Below, piece by piece: positions 1 to 10,981 of a DNA stretch of 64,000 nt (positions are counted from its first letter, which is position 1; every line of letters begins with the position of its first letter). A program made the translations under genes and the position numbers. The notes under the pieces were generated by a model. That model ran no database searches and was not told the DNA's origin. It was given only the letters and a program-made list of their open reading frames with translations. The stretch is from an uncultured bacterium (GTDB lineage Bacteria > Hydrothermota > Hydrothermia > UBA1063 > CAJXJZ01): NCBI GenBank assembly GCA_913055745.1, contig CAJXJZ010000001.1, positions 66,798 through 130,797 on the forward strand. The letters are read 5' to 3'.

Positions 1-1434
1 GAAATAAGCGGTATTTTTGAGAAAGACAATAAAGAAGAGATAATCGTAAAGAGATTAATTGTTCCAAAGAGTAAGAGAAGCAGATTTTTAATTAACGATT
101 CACCAGTTGTAAGGGAAACTGTTATAAAAGAGATAGGTAGTTTCATAGAAATATCTTCACAGCATGAGCAGTCTTCACTCTTAAATGAGGCAAGTCACAT
201 AGACTACTATGATATACTCGCAGGGCTTTTGAATGAAAGAAAAGCATATCAAAGGGTCTATAAAAATTTTATACAATTAAAAAAAGAACTTGAAATAGAA
301 CAAAAAAGGCTGCAAGAACTTATAGAGAGAAAAAACTACCTACAATTTAAATTGAAGGAACTTGAGAAACTCAATACCTATGAGGGGGAAGAGAGGGAAC
401 TTGAGGATACTATATTTAGACTTGAGCATCTTGAAAGCCTTAAAATGGCATTTGAAGATGGTATAATGACTTTTTATGAAGGGGAAGGGAGCGTATATGA
501 AAAGACATCTTCTTTTATAAGGGCGTATTCTGACATGCTTGAAAAAGACGCAGAGGGGAAAAAACTACTCCCAATCTTGGATAATATACTTGTATCATCA
601 GAAGAGATTTTCACACGATTGCAAGAGGGCTTGTCTTTGCTTGAACTTGACCCAAAAGACCTTGAGAATAAAAGGGAAAGGCTATTTAAGATAAAAGAGA
701 TTATGTTGAGGTATGGCCTTCCATCAACCAGTAAAATCCTTGAAGAGATACAACACATAAAGGAACAATTGTCCAATTTAAAAATAAAAGAGGATGACAT
801 TGCGCATAAAAAGAAAGAACTCGAAGATTGCTATAAAGAACTAAAAGAAAAAGGTAATATGCTTAGCAAGAAAAGACTTGCCGCAAAACATCATATAGAG
901 AAAAAGATAATAAATGAATTGAAAAAACTTGGATTTAAGCATGTTCAGTTTAGTGTCATGCAAAGTGTATCAGAATTGGGTGAAAAGGGAAAGGATAGAA
1001 TACATTTTTATTTTTCTACAACAGACGCACCTCCTGCACCTATAAAAAAAATAGCATCAGGGGGAGAACTTTCACGCATTCTCCTTGCATTGAAAACACT
1101 CTCCTTAGGAAATGAAAGTGAAAAAGTCCTCATATTTGATGAAATTGATACAGGGATAGGCGGGAAAACAGCAAGGGTGGTGGGGAAAAACCTTAAAGAA
1201 CTCTCTAAATACAATCAGGTTATTGTCATTACGCATCTTCCTCAAATTGCATCCCTTGCAGATGCCCATTTCTTAGTAAAAAGAGAGGATGAAGAAAAAA
1301 CCCGAATAAAAATAAAAGAACTTAAGGAGAAAGAGCGTATTTTAGAGATTGCAAGGATGTTATCCGGCGATAGGATAACAGATAGTGCACTCAATCATGC
1401 AAAAACGCTAATGGAGGATAAGGAAGATGGATAA
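1..1434 (+). CDS. recN: DNA repair protein RecN, 5'-truncated by window start
   Basis: Frame 1 is open from base 1 (EISGIFEKDNKEE...ISSQHEQSSLLNEASHIDYYD) and continues into the listed ORF; C-terminal SMC-like ATPase motifs ASGGELSRILLALK, VLIFDEIDTGIGGKTA and VITHLPQIASLAD. Confidence 0.95.
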   Translation, partial: EISGIFEKDNKEEIIVKRLIVPKSKRSRFLINDSPVVRETVIKEIGSFIEISSQHEQSSLLNEASHIDYYDILAGLLNERKAYQRVYKNFIQLKKELEIEQKRLQELIERKNYLQFKLKELEKLNTYEGEERELEDTIFRLEHLESLKMAFEDGIMTFYEGEGSVYEKTSSFIRAYSDMLEKDAEGKKLLPILDNILVSSEEIFTRLQEGLSLLELDPKDLENKRERLFKIKEIMLRYGLPSTSKILEEIQHIKEQLSNLKIKEDDIAHKKKELEDCYKELKEKGNMLSKKRLAAKHHIEKKIINELKKLGFKHVQFSVMQSVSELGEKGKDRIHFYFSTTDAPPAPIKKIASGGELSRILLALKTLSLGNESEKVLIFDEIDTGIGGKTARVVGKNLKELSKYNQVIVITHLPQIASLADAHFLVKREDEEKTRIKIKELKEKERILEIARMLSGDRITDSALNHAKTLMEDKEDG

Positions 1435-1789
1435 AATTATAGAAACAACCATCAATGCAATACTTGAAAAAAAAGGTGAAGATGTGGTATTACTTGACTT
1501 CAGAGAGATGCAACGGCATTTTGTGGACTTTTTTGTTATAGCCACATGCGAAAATTTTGACCATATGGAAGCAGTATCCCAAAATATTCAGGAAAAACTT
1601 GACGAGATGAGTATTTTGCCACATCATATAGAACGTAAAAGAGGTGGTAAATGGTATCTTATGGATTTTGGATATTTTATTGTCCATCTCTTTACAAAAG
1701 AAGGCAGAGAGTTTTATGCCTTAGAAACCCTCTGGGGTGGAGCAAAAAGGAGAGTGTTTAAAGATGGCGAAGATACCTCGAAATCTTAA
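1427..1789 (+). CDS. rsfS: Ribosome silencing factor RsfS
   Basis: 120 aa with KKGEDVVLLDFRE, FFVIATCENFDHMEAVSQNI and WYLMDFGYFIVHLFTKEGREFYALETLWGGA, typical of RsfS. Confidence 0.92.
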   Translation: MDKIIETTINAILEKKGEDVVLLDFREMQRHFVDFFVIATCENFDHMEAVSQNIQEKLDEMSILPHHIERKRGGKWYLMDFGYFIVHLFTKEGREFYALETLWGGAKRRVFKDGEDTSKS

Positions 1790-3389
1790 ACATTATCTTG
1801 AAAACATCGTTAAGGAAACATTAAAAACAGCATTTAATATAGATACAGAGGTAATTTTTGAAGAAACACCAAAACCAGAATTTGGAGATTACTCATCCAA
1901 TTTTCTTTTTAGACTAAAAAAAGAACTCCCTCAGCCAATACAAACCGTGGGGGATATAATCACCCTTGAAGTTTTAAAAAAACTTCAACATATAGCCGAT
2001 GAAGTGAGTACACAAACTGGTTTCCTCAATATAAAACTCTCTAACAAGACCCTACACAACATTCTTCTGGAAATAAACAACAATCCTGATGAATACGGAA
2101 AAACCAACGTAGGAAATGGAAAATACATAAACCTTGAGTTTGTATCAGCCAATCCCACAGGCCCCTTAAACATCGTAAGTGCACGTGCTGCATCCATAGG
2201 CGACTCATTAAAAAGGATAATGAATTATGCAGGATATAAGGCAGAAAGCGAGTTCTATTCCAACAACGCAGGACAGCAGGTAAAACACCTTGTAGATTCT
2301 GTTAAATGGTGGATAAAAAAACTACAAGGCATCAATGAGGTATTCCCACCAGATGGATACAGGGGAGAATACTTAAAAGACATAGCAAAGATGGTAATAG
2401 AAAAAGGTATTGAGGAAGAGAAACTCCCTAAATTTATAACAGATACGATACTCAATGAGCAATTAGAGACATTAAAAGCGTTTGATGTTCATTATGACCA
2501 TGTAACAGGGGAGGATTTTATAAGAGAGAGCAAATTCCCAGGGCTTGTGCTAAGAGTCCTTAAGGATGAAAAGTTTCTCTTTTTTGAGGATGGGGCTACC
2601 TTTTTCAGGTCCACTGACTTTGGTGATACCGAACCGAGAGTTATCATACGAAGGGATGGAACAGGAACCTATTTCTTCTACGACCTCGCATATCACCTTT
2701 ATAAATTGCACCGCGGTTATGACGAACTTATTGATATACTTGGGCCAGACCATCACGGATACATTAAGAGAATGGAAGCAGGACTTTCTGCTCTGGGTTA
2801 TCCTGGAAAATTAAAGATTATTATTGCTCAGCAGGTTAGCCTTCTTAAAAATGGTGAGAAAATAAAAATGTCTAAACGCAGGGGTGAGTATTACACCTTA
2901 AGGGAACTTCTACGAGAAGTAAAAAAGGATGCTGCAAGGTTTTTCTTCCTTATGAGAACCAGGGATGCACATCTTGATTTTGACATAGACCTTGCAAAAA
3001 AGATAGGAAAAGAAAACCCTGTTTATTATGTGCAGTACATGCATGCAAGGAGTAATTCCCTTCTAAAGCATGGGAGAGAGCACTCCATCATCCCTAAATG
3101 CAATAATCTTAGACTACTAAGATTGCCTGAAGAACGCCTTCTCATGAGAAGACTCATGTACTTTCCTGATACTGTAGAAAGGGCTGCCCAAAGGATGGAG
3201 CCACATGAGATACCAAGATACCTCATCAAACTTGCTGATATATTCCATAACTATTACCAGAAAAACCGCATAATAGATCCCAAAAAACCAGAACTTTCAG
3301 GTGCAAGGCTATACCTTGTGCTTGCTGTTAAAAATGTAGTGAAAAAAGCCCTCTATCTCATAGGGGTAAATGCACCAGAAGAGATGTGA
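1764..3389 (+). CDS. argS: Arginyl-tRNA synthetase
   Basis: VEFVSANPTGPLNI-type motif (LEFVSANPTGPLNIVSARAASIGD), KMSKRRGEYYTL; start taken at MAKIPRNLKHYL (1764). Confidence 0.95.
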   Translation: MAKIPRNLKHYLENIVKETLKTAFNIDTEVIFEETPKPEFGDYSSNFLFRLKKELPQPIQTVGDIITLEVLKKLQHIADEVSTQTGFLNIKLSNKTLHNILLEINNNPDEYGKTNVGNGKYINLEFVSANPTGPLNIVSARAASIGDSLKRIMNYAGYKAESEFYSNNAGQQVKHLVDSVKWWIKKLQGINEVFPPDGYRGEYLKDIAKMVIEKGIEEEKLPKFITDTILNEQLETLKAFDVHYDHVTGEDFIRESKFPGLVLRVLKDEKFLFFEDGATFFRSTDFGDTEPRVIIRRDGTGTYFFYDLAYHLYKLHRGYDELIDILGPDHHGYIKRMEAGLSALGYPGKLKIIIAQQVSLLKNGEKIKMSKRRGEYYTLRELLREVKKDAARFFFLMRTRDAHLDFDIDLAKKIGKENPVYYVQYMHARSNSLLKHGREHSIIPKCNNLRLLRLPEERLLMRRLMYFPDTVERAAQRMEPHEIPRYLIKLADIFHNYYQKNRIIDPKKPELSGARLYLVLAVKNVVKKALYLIGVNAPEEM

Positions 3390-3391
3390 AA

Positions 3392-4120
3392 ATGAGTGAT
3401 TTAACACTTAGACCATTTAAAATAACAAGGAATTTTATGAAGAACGCAGAGGGCTCATGCCTCGTGGAAATGGGCAACACAAAGGTTATATGCTCTGCAA
3501 GTGTAAGCGAGCAAGTGCCCCACTGGATGAAAAATGCTGGCATGGGCTGGGTCACCGCTGAATACGCAATGCTTCCACGTTCAACCCATGAAAGAAAGCC
3601 CAGAGAATCCCGACTCGGAAGGCTTGATTCAAGATCTGTTGAAATATCAAGAATAATAGGACGTGCATTAAGAGGTGTTATTGACTTACGTAAACTTGAC
3701 GGTTTTACTATTGTCATTGATTGCGATGTCCTTCAGGCAGATGGTGGAACAAGAACCGCATCTATTAATGGAGGCTTTTCAGCCCTCTACGACGCTATAA
3801 CCTTTCTACTTGAAAAGAAACTCATAAAAGAGAACCCTATCAAAGAATTTATTGGCGCTGTTTCAGTAGGTAAAGTGGGGAGAAAATTTGTCGTTGACCT
3901 TTGCTATGAAGAGGACTCTCGTGCAGATGTAGACTTAAATGTAACAATGAGTGAATCGGGTAAAATCATTGATATACAAGGAACAGGTGAGAGAAGTGGG
4001 TTTAAAATAGAAGAACTCAATCAGATGCTTTCACTTGCTGAAAAAGCAATTAAAGAAATTATAGCATATCAGAAAAAAAATCTTTTAGGAGACCATTTAA
4101 ACAGAATGATGAAAAGATAA
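3392..4120 (+). CDS. rph: Ribonuclease PH
   Basis: [66 protein letters not shown]. Confidence 0.95.
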   Translation: MSDLTLRPFKITRNFMKNAEGSCLVEMGNTKVICSASVSEQVPHWMKNAGMGWVTAEYAMLPRSTHERKPRESRLGRLDSRSVEISRIIGRALRGVIDLRKLDGFTIVIDCDVLQADGGTRTASINGGFSALYDAITFLLEKKLIKENPIKEFIGAVSVGKVGRKFVVDLCYEEDSRADVDLNVTMSESGKIIDIQGTGERSGFKIEELNQMLSLAEKAIKEIIAYQKKNLLGDHLNRMMKR

Positions 4121-4133
4121 AAGGAGGTATTGG

Positions 4134-4784
4134 ATGAAGATTTTTATAGATACAGCAAATCTTGAAGATATTAGGGAAATTGCAAAATGGGGCATCTTAG
4201 AAGGGGCAACCACAAATCCAACACTTCTGTCAAGAGAAGGCAAAGACCCTGAAAAGGTATTAAAAGAGATATGTGAACTTGTGCCAGGACCTGTATCTGC
4301 TGAGGTTACATCCGAGGTAGCAGAAGACATGGTGAAAGAGGCACAAAAACTTGCAAAAATCCACAAAAACATTGTAATAAAAATACCTTTTACCGTAGAG
4401 GGATTGAAGGCAGTAAGAGCTCTTAAGGAAGAAGGTATAAAAACCAATGTAACTCTTGTTTTCACCCCGGTGCAGGCACTTCTTGCAGCAAAGGCAGGAG
4501 CAAGTTTCGTATCACCCTTTGTTGGAAGATTAGATGATATACAGGCTAATGGGATGGAAATGGTAGAGGATATAATAACCATTTTTGAAAACTACGACAT
4601 CCAAACAGAAGTGATAGTTGCATCAATAAGGCATCCCATGCATGTTCTTGAGGCAGCATTAGTGGGAGCACATATAGCAACAATACCACCAAAGGTGATT
4701 CGCCAGATGGTAAAGCACCCACTTACCGATATAGGTATTCAAAGGTTCCTTGAGGATTGGAAAAAACTAAATAAAAAAGGATGA
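4134..4784 (+). CDS. Transaldolase (small FSA/TalC-type)
   Basis: [90 protein letters not shown]. Confidence 0.95.
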   Translation: MKIFIDTANLEDIREIAKWGILEGATTNPTLLSREGKDPEKVLKEICELVPGPVSAEVTSEVAEDMVKEAQKLAKIHKNIVIKIPFTVEGLKAVRALKEEGIKTNVTLVFTPVQALLAAKAGASFVSPFVGRLDDIQANGMEMVEDIITIFENYDIQTEVIVASIRHPMHVLEAALVGAHIATIPPKVIRQMVKHPLTDIGIQRFLEDWKKLNKKG

Positions 4785-6196
4785 ACGTCAACAAGTTTAA
4801 TCTATTACTACTTGGTATCTTTACCCTTTTTACAGGTTGTAATAGGAAACATCCGTCCAAAAATATATCACTTATAGATACACTCTATGCAAAAGAACAT
4901 GACCTTTCCTCTTCAAGACGCACGGCTATTGTTGAAGCAACAGAAAAAGTAAGCAAAGCCGTGGTCTCAATTACCTCTCAAAGCACTCAAATTGTGGCAG
5001 AATCCCCATTTTTCAACGACCCATTCTTTGATTTTTGGCGGGGTTTTTTCCCGCCTTCATACAGGAAAGAACAAATAAAATCTCTTGGCTCTGGGGTTAT
5101 CGTTTCGCCAGATGGGTACATAATCACCAACCAGCATGTTGTAAACGGAGGCGATAAGATAACAGTGACATTGGAAGATGGTAGAACATTTAAAGCAAAG
5201 ATTGTGGGGCAGGATGAAAGATTGGATCTTGCACTTTTAAAGATAGATGCACAAGACCTTCCATTTGCAAGGTTTTTTAACTCTGACAGTCTGTATATTG
5301 GCGAATGGGCAATAGCCATCGGTAATCCCTTTGGCTTTCTTCTTGAAGATCTATCACCCACAGTAACGCAGGGAGTTGTATCGGCATTGCATAGAACAAT
5401 TAGAGGTAAAAATTCAGAACACGAATACAGAGACATGATTCAGACTGATGCATCAATTAATCCAGGCAATTCAGGAGGGCCACTTGTAAATGCATTAGGA
5501 CTGGTAATAGGGATCAACACCTTTATAATATCAAAGTCAGGAGGCAATGAGGGTATTGGCTTTGCAATCCCTTCAAATACGGTAGTTAAAGTAATAAAAG
5601 AATTAAAAGAGTACCATAAGGTAAGGCGTGCTTTCTGGGGATTTTCAGCACAAAACCTCACACCCTCCCTCAAAAAAGCGCTCTCTTATAAAAAAGTTGG
5701 TGGCATACTTGTTAATAATGTGTTTTTCAAGGACACAAAATTAAAAGAAGGAGATGTTATAACGCATATCAATGGTCGGAGGATATTCAATACCGGAGAC
5801 TTAGAAGATATCACTTACGCTTTATTACCCAAAGAGGTGCTTAAAATAAGATATATAAGAGCAGGACATATAGGAACGGCTACAATCAGAGCACGAGAAT
5901 TAAGGTATAACGAGGTTAATATTGAAAAACTACGCATTAAATGCACCAGATTAACACAAGAACTTGCGGCATTCTTAAAAATACCATATTCAAATGGCAT
6001 TCTGATTACAGAAGTAGACCCTTCTGGCTATGGCATGCAGTTTGGGCTTCAAAAAAACGATATTATATTCCAAATAAACAATAAAAAAATACAAAACCCT
6101 GATGACTTGAATAGAGAACTTAAAAAACCCGGGAGAAAAATATTGTTTGTAGACAGGGGTGGAGAGAAGTTCACACTGAGTTTTGTGGTATACTAA
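4781..6196 (+). CDS. HtrA/DegP-type serine protease, putative lipoprotein with two PDZ domains
   Basis: Lipobox-like N-terminus [10 protein letters not shown]; catalytic triad regions [23 protein letters not shown]; two C-terminal PDZ-like segments. Confidence 0.93.
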   Translation: MNVNKFNLLLLGIFTLFTGCNRKHPSKNISLIDTLYAKEHDLSSSRRTAIVEATEKVSKAVVSITSQSTQIVAESPFFNDPFFDFWRGFFPPSYRKEQIKSLGSGVIVSPDGYIITNQHVVNGGDKITVTLEDGRTFKAKIVGQDERLDLALLKIDAQDLPFARFFNSDSLYIGEWAIAIGNPFGFLLEDLSPTVTQGVVSALHRTIRGKNSEHEYRDMIQTDASINPGNSGGPLVNALGLVIGINTFIISKSGGNEGIGFAIPSNTVVKVIKELKEYHKVRRAFWGFSAQNLTPSLKKALSYKKVGGILVNNVFFKDTKLKEGDVITHINGRRIFNTGDLEDITYALLPKEVLKIRYIRAGHIGTATIRARELRYNEVNIEKLRIKCTRLTQELAAFLKIPYSNGILITEVDPSGYGMQFGLQKNDIIFQINNKKIQNPDDLNRELKKPGRKILFVDRGGEKFTLSFVVY

Positions 6197-6976
6197 ATGG
6201 ATAGAGAAACGAAGGTAGGACTTACTCTTATAACGCTTTTTGCCATCTTCATATTTGGCTATTTGTGGCTAACAAATTTCAAAATAAGAGCAAAAAGACA
6301 CTACTATTTCATAAAATTCAAAGAGGTTGGCTGGATAAAAAAAGGTGACCCTGTCACCGTATTAGGCGTTCCCAATGGAAAGGTGGAGGATGTTAAACTC
6401 TATCCAGATAGCGTTATTGTAAAGATTTCAATAAACGACTTAAGACTAACAAAAGGAACCATAGCCTACATAGAATCACAAGGCATCATTGGGCAGATGC
6501 GCATTTCACTTAAACTGGGAAAAGGCAAGCCCCTTGAGGATAAGAGCACTATTTTGGGCATAAAGCGAAAAGACCTTGCAGACATCATCGCATTCTTAGG
6601 TGATGCATCAGACAGCATTATGCATATTATCCATAATCTCAATATCGGAATAAAAAAAATGGATACAACCCTTACATCAACAAAATACGATATACAAACA
6701 TTTTTAATGCGTACATCCTCCCATCTTGACACCCTCAAAGCGCTTCTTTCATCAGAAAAAACAAACCTTGATACAACCCACAAGATGCTAAACAAACTAC
6801 TTGCAGATTATGATACCGTTGCAATAATACTCAAACTCAGCAACGGAAGCCTCATAAAATTTATACAGGAAGATTCACTTTACAGGCACATGGATTCAAC
6901 AATCAATGTACTTAATGGCCTATTAAAGGACTTAAAAGAACATCCAGAAAAATATCTTAAAATTTCTGTATTCTAA
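6197..6976 (+). CDS. MCE/MlaD domain protein
   Basis: N-terminal TM followed by GWIKKGDPVTVLGVPNGKVEDVKLYPDSVIVKI and IGQMRISLKLGKG, as in MlaD/MCE proteins. Confidence 0.85.
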   Translation: MDRETKVGLTLITLFAIFIFGYLWLTNFKIRAKRHYYFIKFKEVGWIKKGDPVTVLGVPNGKVEDVKLYPDSVIVKISINDLRLTKGTIAYIESQGIIGQMRISLKLGKGKPLEDKSTILGIKRKDLADIIAFLGDASDSIMHIIHNLNIGIKKMDTTLTSTKYDIQTFLMRTSSHLDTLKALLSSEKTNLDTTHKMLNKLLADYDTVAIILKLSNGSLIKFIQEDSLYRHMDSTINVLNGLLKDLKEHPEKYLKISVF

Positions 6977-8313
6977 TGGCAAAAACAAAAACTGTTTTCA
7001 TTTGTGAAAACTGTGGTTATGAGAGCCCACGATGGCTTGGAAGATGTCCTTCATGCGGTGCATGGAACTCTTTTAAAGAAGTTAAAATAGAGGATAGAAA
7101 ATCATGGATTGAACACGATGAGCACCTGCCCTCCCCTACCCCACTCAAGGATATACAGAATACATATAAGGTTAAAATCCCAACAAACATAGAGGAATTA
7201 GACCGCGTTCTTGGTGGTGGCCTTACAAAATCATCATACACATTAATTGCTGGAGAGCCTGGAATAGGCAAATCCACTTTAATCCTTCAGATGGCATTTA
7301 ACCTTGCAAAACAAGGCACGGTTTTATATGTATCAGGCGAGGAATCGAAAGAGCAAATAAAATCGCGTGCAGAGAGAATTGGCTATATACCGTCCAATGT
7401 ATTTGTTCTTTCTGCACTATCTCTTGAACAGATCACAAAAATTGCACTTGAAAACAAGGCAGATTTCCTTATAATAGACTCCATCCAGACCATTTATTCA
7501 GAGAAATTAGAACAGGCACCACAAAGCGTGGCACAACTTAGGGAATGTGGAGGCGAGCTCTTAAGGTTCACCAAAAAAACAGGCATAACCACACTTATCA
7601 TAGGACATATAACAAAAGTGGGTGATATTGCAGGGCCTAAAATACTTGAACACATGGTTGATGTGGTTCTTTTACTTGAGGGCGATAAAAACACAGGTTT
7701 CCGCATATTAAGAGCACAGAAAAACAGGTTTGGACCTACCGATGAGGTTGGGTTATTTGAAATGACCCCAAAAGGCCTTGTTCCCGTCTCACCACACACA
7801 CTTTTAGAACTCCATAAACACAACCTTCCCATAGGAAGCACTATATGTCCTGTACTTGAGGGCACAAGGGTCTTTTTAGTGGAAATCCAAGCACTTTTGA
7901 CCCCTACACCATTTTCAATGCCCATAAGAAATGTAAGTGGTTATGATATAAAAAGGCTACAGATACTCCTCGCTGTTATAGAAAACAATCTTTCATTACA
8001 TCTAAGAGGCATGGATACATTTATAAATATAACAGGAGGATTAAAGATAAAGGATACATCAACTGACCTTGCCGTCATAGGTGCGATACTCTCATCTTTT
8101 CGTAAAAAACAGCCTTTTTCAAGAATAGGACTTTTAGGCGAGGTGGGTCTTTCAGGAGAGATTAGAAAGGTGAAAAAAATTGAAAAAAGATTAGAAGAAC
8201 TAAAAAGGTTTGGCTTTAAGGGTGCTATTGTTCCAGATATCCGACTTGATGTAGATGGATTAGAACTCTATCCAACAAAGAATATAAGGGAGGTTTATGA
8301 ACAATGGTTCTAA
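6976..8313 (+). CDS. radA: DNA repair protein RadA
   Basis: N-terminal zinc finger CENCGYESPRWLGRCPSCGAWNSF; Walker A GEPGIGKSTL; RadA KNRFG motif (AQKNRFGPTDEVGLFEM). Confidence 0.96.
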   Translation: MAKTKTVFICENCGYESPRWLGRCPSCGAWNSFKEVKIEDRKSWIEHDEHLPSPTPLKDIQNTYKVKIPTNIEELDRVLGGGLTKSSYTLIAGEPGIGKSTLILQMAFNLAKQGTVLYVSGEESKEQIKSRAERIGYIPSNVFVLSALSLEQITKIALENKADFLIIDSIQTIYSEKLEQAPQSVAQLRECGGELLRFTKKTGITTLIIGHITKVGDIAGPKILEHMVDVVLLLEGDKNTGFRILRAQKNRFGPTDEVGLFEMTPKGLVPVSPHTLLELHKHNLPIGSTICPVLEGTRVFLVEIQALLTPTPFSMPIRNVSGYDIKRLQILLAVIENNLSLHLRGMDTFINITGGLKIKDTSTDLAVIGAILSSFRKKQPFSRIGLLGEVGLSGEIRKVKKIEKRLEELKRFGFKGAIVPDIRLDVDGLELYPTKNIREVYEQWF

Positions 8314-9323
8314 GTAATATAATGAAAGTACTTTTTCTTGTGGTTTTTACTCTCGCTTCATTTGAGTTTGCAAGGTATTATAAAAAGCCTACACTACCTT
8401 ATGTTGGCGTAGCCATCTTATTGAGTATTATTGCGTTTTTAATTGAACGTCTTATAAAAAAGAAGAAACTTAAAGACCTTCTCATTGCATTCTTAGGTAT
8501 CACCATAGGGCTTACAACAGGAGCCATTGTAGGCATACTACTTTCTCTCATTCCAACATTTAAGCCAATATTGCCCCTTGTGTATATAGCATCAATACTA
8601 TTCTTCACATACATATCCTTTGTCCTCATTCTCTCCAAGAAGGATGAACTCTTTGAAGATCTCACATCAACACAAAAGCATAAGAGTACATCACACAAAA
8701 AACAGTATTATACAAAACATATCCCTTTGAAAATAGTGGATACAAGTGCAATAATTGACGGAAGGATTCTTGAGGCGGCAAAGATAGGCTTTATTGAAGG
8801 CACACTAATAATTCCAAAATTCGTTTTGCGAGAACTACAAAATATTGCAGACTCCAAGGAACACGATAGGAGATTAAAAGGAAGACACGGTCTTGAAATC
8901 ATAAAGAAACTTAAGGAATTGAAAGAACCAGAGATATGGTTCCCAGACGATGATTTTCCACACATAAAAGAAGTAGACCAAAAACTCATTGAACTTGCAA
9001 AAAGGAAGCATGCTAAACTCATTACAACAGATTATAATCTTCAAGAACTTGCAGAAATTAGGGGAATTAAGGTTCTAAATATAAATCAACTGGCACTTAG
9101 CATAAAGCCACCCCTTCAGGCAGGCGATAACATAAAAATAAAGATAGTAAGAGAAGGAAAAGACAAAGGTCAGGGTATAGGGTATTTAATAGATGGAACA
9201 ATGGTTGTTGTTGACGATGCAGCATCTTATATAGGAAAAGAAATAGAATGCACTGTGCATTCAATAATTCAACAGGATACAGGCAGAATCGTTTTTGCCC
9301 GTATTAAAGGGAGGGAAAAATGA
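8304..9323 (+). CDS. PIN/TRAM domain membrane protein (YacL-like)
   Basis: N-terminal TM helices, PIN motif VDTSAIIDGRILEAAKIGFIEGTLIIPKFVLRELQ, C-terminal TRAM-like segment. Confidence 0.9.
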   Translation: MVLSNIMKVLFLVVFTLASFEFARYYKKPTLPYVGVAILLSIIAFLIERLIKKKKLKDLLIAFLGITIGLTTGAIVGILLSLIPTFKPILPLVYIASILFFTYISFVLILSKKDELFEDLTSTQKHKSTSHKKQYYTKHIPLKIVDTSAIIDGRILEAAKIGFIEGTLIIPKFVLRELQNIADSKEHDRRLKGRHGLEIIKKLKELKEPEIWFPDDDFPHIKEVDQKLIELAKRKHAKLITTDYNLQELAEIRGIKVLNINQLALSIKPPLQAGDNIKIKIVREGKDKGQGIGYLIDGTMVVVDDAASYIGKEIECTVHSIIQQDTGRIVFARIKGREK

Positions 9324-10510
9324 AATTTTATTACGCAAATGAAGATGAGATAAAACAGGGTAAAACAACAGATATATATTTTTTAAGGACAGAGGAGATA
9401 TTGAGAAAAAATCATGTGAAAAAGCATGTCCTTGCAGAATTCACAGTTCAAACACTTCCAGATAAATACGATTTCGCTGTGTTTTCAGGCCTGTATGAGG
9501 TGTTAAACCTTCTTGAAGGTCTTCCTGTCAATGTGTATGCAATGAAAGAGGGAACGATATTTAAGAGCGCAGATATAAACGGCATACCCGTTCCTGTGAT
9601 GTATATTGAAGGGGATTACAAAGAATTTGCAAAATACGAAACCCCTGCATTGGGCCTTATCTGTCAGGCATCAGGTATTGCTACCAAGTCGGCACGCATT
9701 AAAAGGGCAGCAGGAGATCTTATTGTGCTATCATTCGGTATAAGGAGAATGCACCCTGTACTTGCTCCATTTATAGATAGAAACGCATACATAGGAGGAT
9801 GTGATGGTGTATCAAGTATAAAAGGTGCAGAGGTGATAAAACAAAACCCCAGGGGAACTATGCCACATGCACTTATGCTGACAATGGGTGAAAAAGAGGC
9901 ATGGATGAGTTATGATGAAATTCTTGATGATAGCCTGCCCAGAATCGCATTGATTGATACCTTCTGTGATGAGAAAACATCTGCCATAAAGGCGGCAGAG
10001 GTATTTAAAAAACTTGATGCTGTAAGATTAGATACACCAGGCACAAGGAGAGGTAACTTTGCCAAGATAGTAAGAGAGACAAGATGGGAACTTGATGTGC
10101 GTGGATTTAAAGATGTTGGCATCATCGTCTCAGGTGGTCTTGATGAGGAAAGTGTAAAAGAGTTAAAAGAGGCAGGAGCCACTGGGTTTGGCGTTGGAAC
10201 ATCTATATCTAATGCTAAAACCATTGACTTTGCCATGGATATAGTAGAAATAGAACATAGACCCATTGCAAAAAGAGGCAAGTTTTCCAAACGGAAAGAG
10301 GTTTATAGATGCACAGATTGTGGTGAATATATTGTCCTTCCTTATGGGGAACACATAAAAGAATGCCCTGTGTGCGGTGGTAAGGTGGAAAAGGTATTAC
10401 ATAAGGTAATGGAAGGCGGAAAGAAACTTTCATACTTTGAAGATAACCCAGAGGAAATTAGAAATTATGTTTTGGAGCAGTTGAAGGTTTATAAAAATAC
10501 GGAGCATTAA
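9320..10510 (+). CDS. Nicotinate phosphoribosyltransferase-like protein with C-terminal zinc ribbon
   Basis: FYYANEDEIKQGKTTDIYFLRTEEIL; MHPVLAPFIDRNAYIGGCDGVSS; LDTPGTRRGNF; C-terminal CTDCGEYIVLPYGEHIKECPVCGG. Confidence 0.85.
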   Translation: MKFYYANEDEIKQGKTTDIYFLRTEEILRKNHVKKHVLAEFTVQTLPDKYDFAVFSGLYEVLNLLEGLPVNVYAMKEGTIFKSADINGIPVPVMYIEGDYKEFAKYETPALGLICQASGIATKSARIKRAAGDLIVLSFGIRRMHPVLAPFIDRNAYIGGCDGVSSIKGAEVIKQNPRGTMPHALMLTMGEKEAWMSYDEILDDSLPRIALIDTFCDEKTSAIKAAEVFKKLDAVRLDTPGTRRGNFAKIVRETRWELDVRGFKDVGIIVSGGLDEESVKELKEAGATGFGVGTSISNAKTIDFAMDIVEIEHRPIAKRGKFSKRKEVYRCTDCGEYIVLPYGEHIKECPVCGGKVEKVLHKVMEGGKKLSYFEDNPEEIRNYVLEQLKVYKNTEH

Positions 10511-10513
10511 AAC

Positions 10514-10981
10514 ATGCAATTAGAAGACTTCCCTAAGGTATCAGAATATATGTCAAAACTACCACCTGTATCACCATCAACCCCTCTAAAAGATGTAGCA
10601 AAACATTTCAAAAAGTATAAAATCCCTATAGTGGCTGTCACTGATAACACAAATGTAATCCTTGGTGCCATATACATCTCAACACTCATAAAGCCCTTTA
10701 TACCCGATTTTATTGACTATATTGACAACTTTGGTTTCATTAGTAATCTCGGCGCACTTGAACACAAGATCTTTTCAGGAGAAATGAGTGCTCTTTTCCT
10801 TGCTCAAGATGTAATGGATACGAATTACCCCTCCATAGAAGAAACAGATTCTACAGTAAAGGCACTATTTGCTATGCATAGGGAGAAAGTTACAGGTCTA
10901 ATCGTGAAAAAAGGGAACCTATATAGGGGTATAATCGTAAGGTGTGATTTATTGGAGTTTCTCTATGGCACTAATAAGTAG
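10514..10981 (+). CDS. CBS domain pair protein
   Basis: VSPSTPLKDVAKHFKKYKIPIVAVTDNTNVILGAI and IEETDSTVKALFAMHREKVTGLIVKKGNLYRGII repeats. Confidence 0.8.
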   Translation: MQLEDFPKVSEYMSKLPPVSPSTPLKDVAKHFKKYKIPIVAVTDNTNVILGAIYISTLIKPFIPDFIDYIDNFGFISNLGALEHKIFSGEMSALFLAQDVMDTNYPSIEETDSTVKALFAMHREKVTGLIVKKGNLYRGIIVRCDLLEFLYGTNK

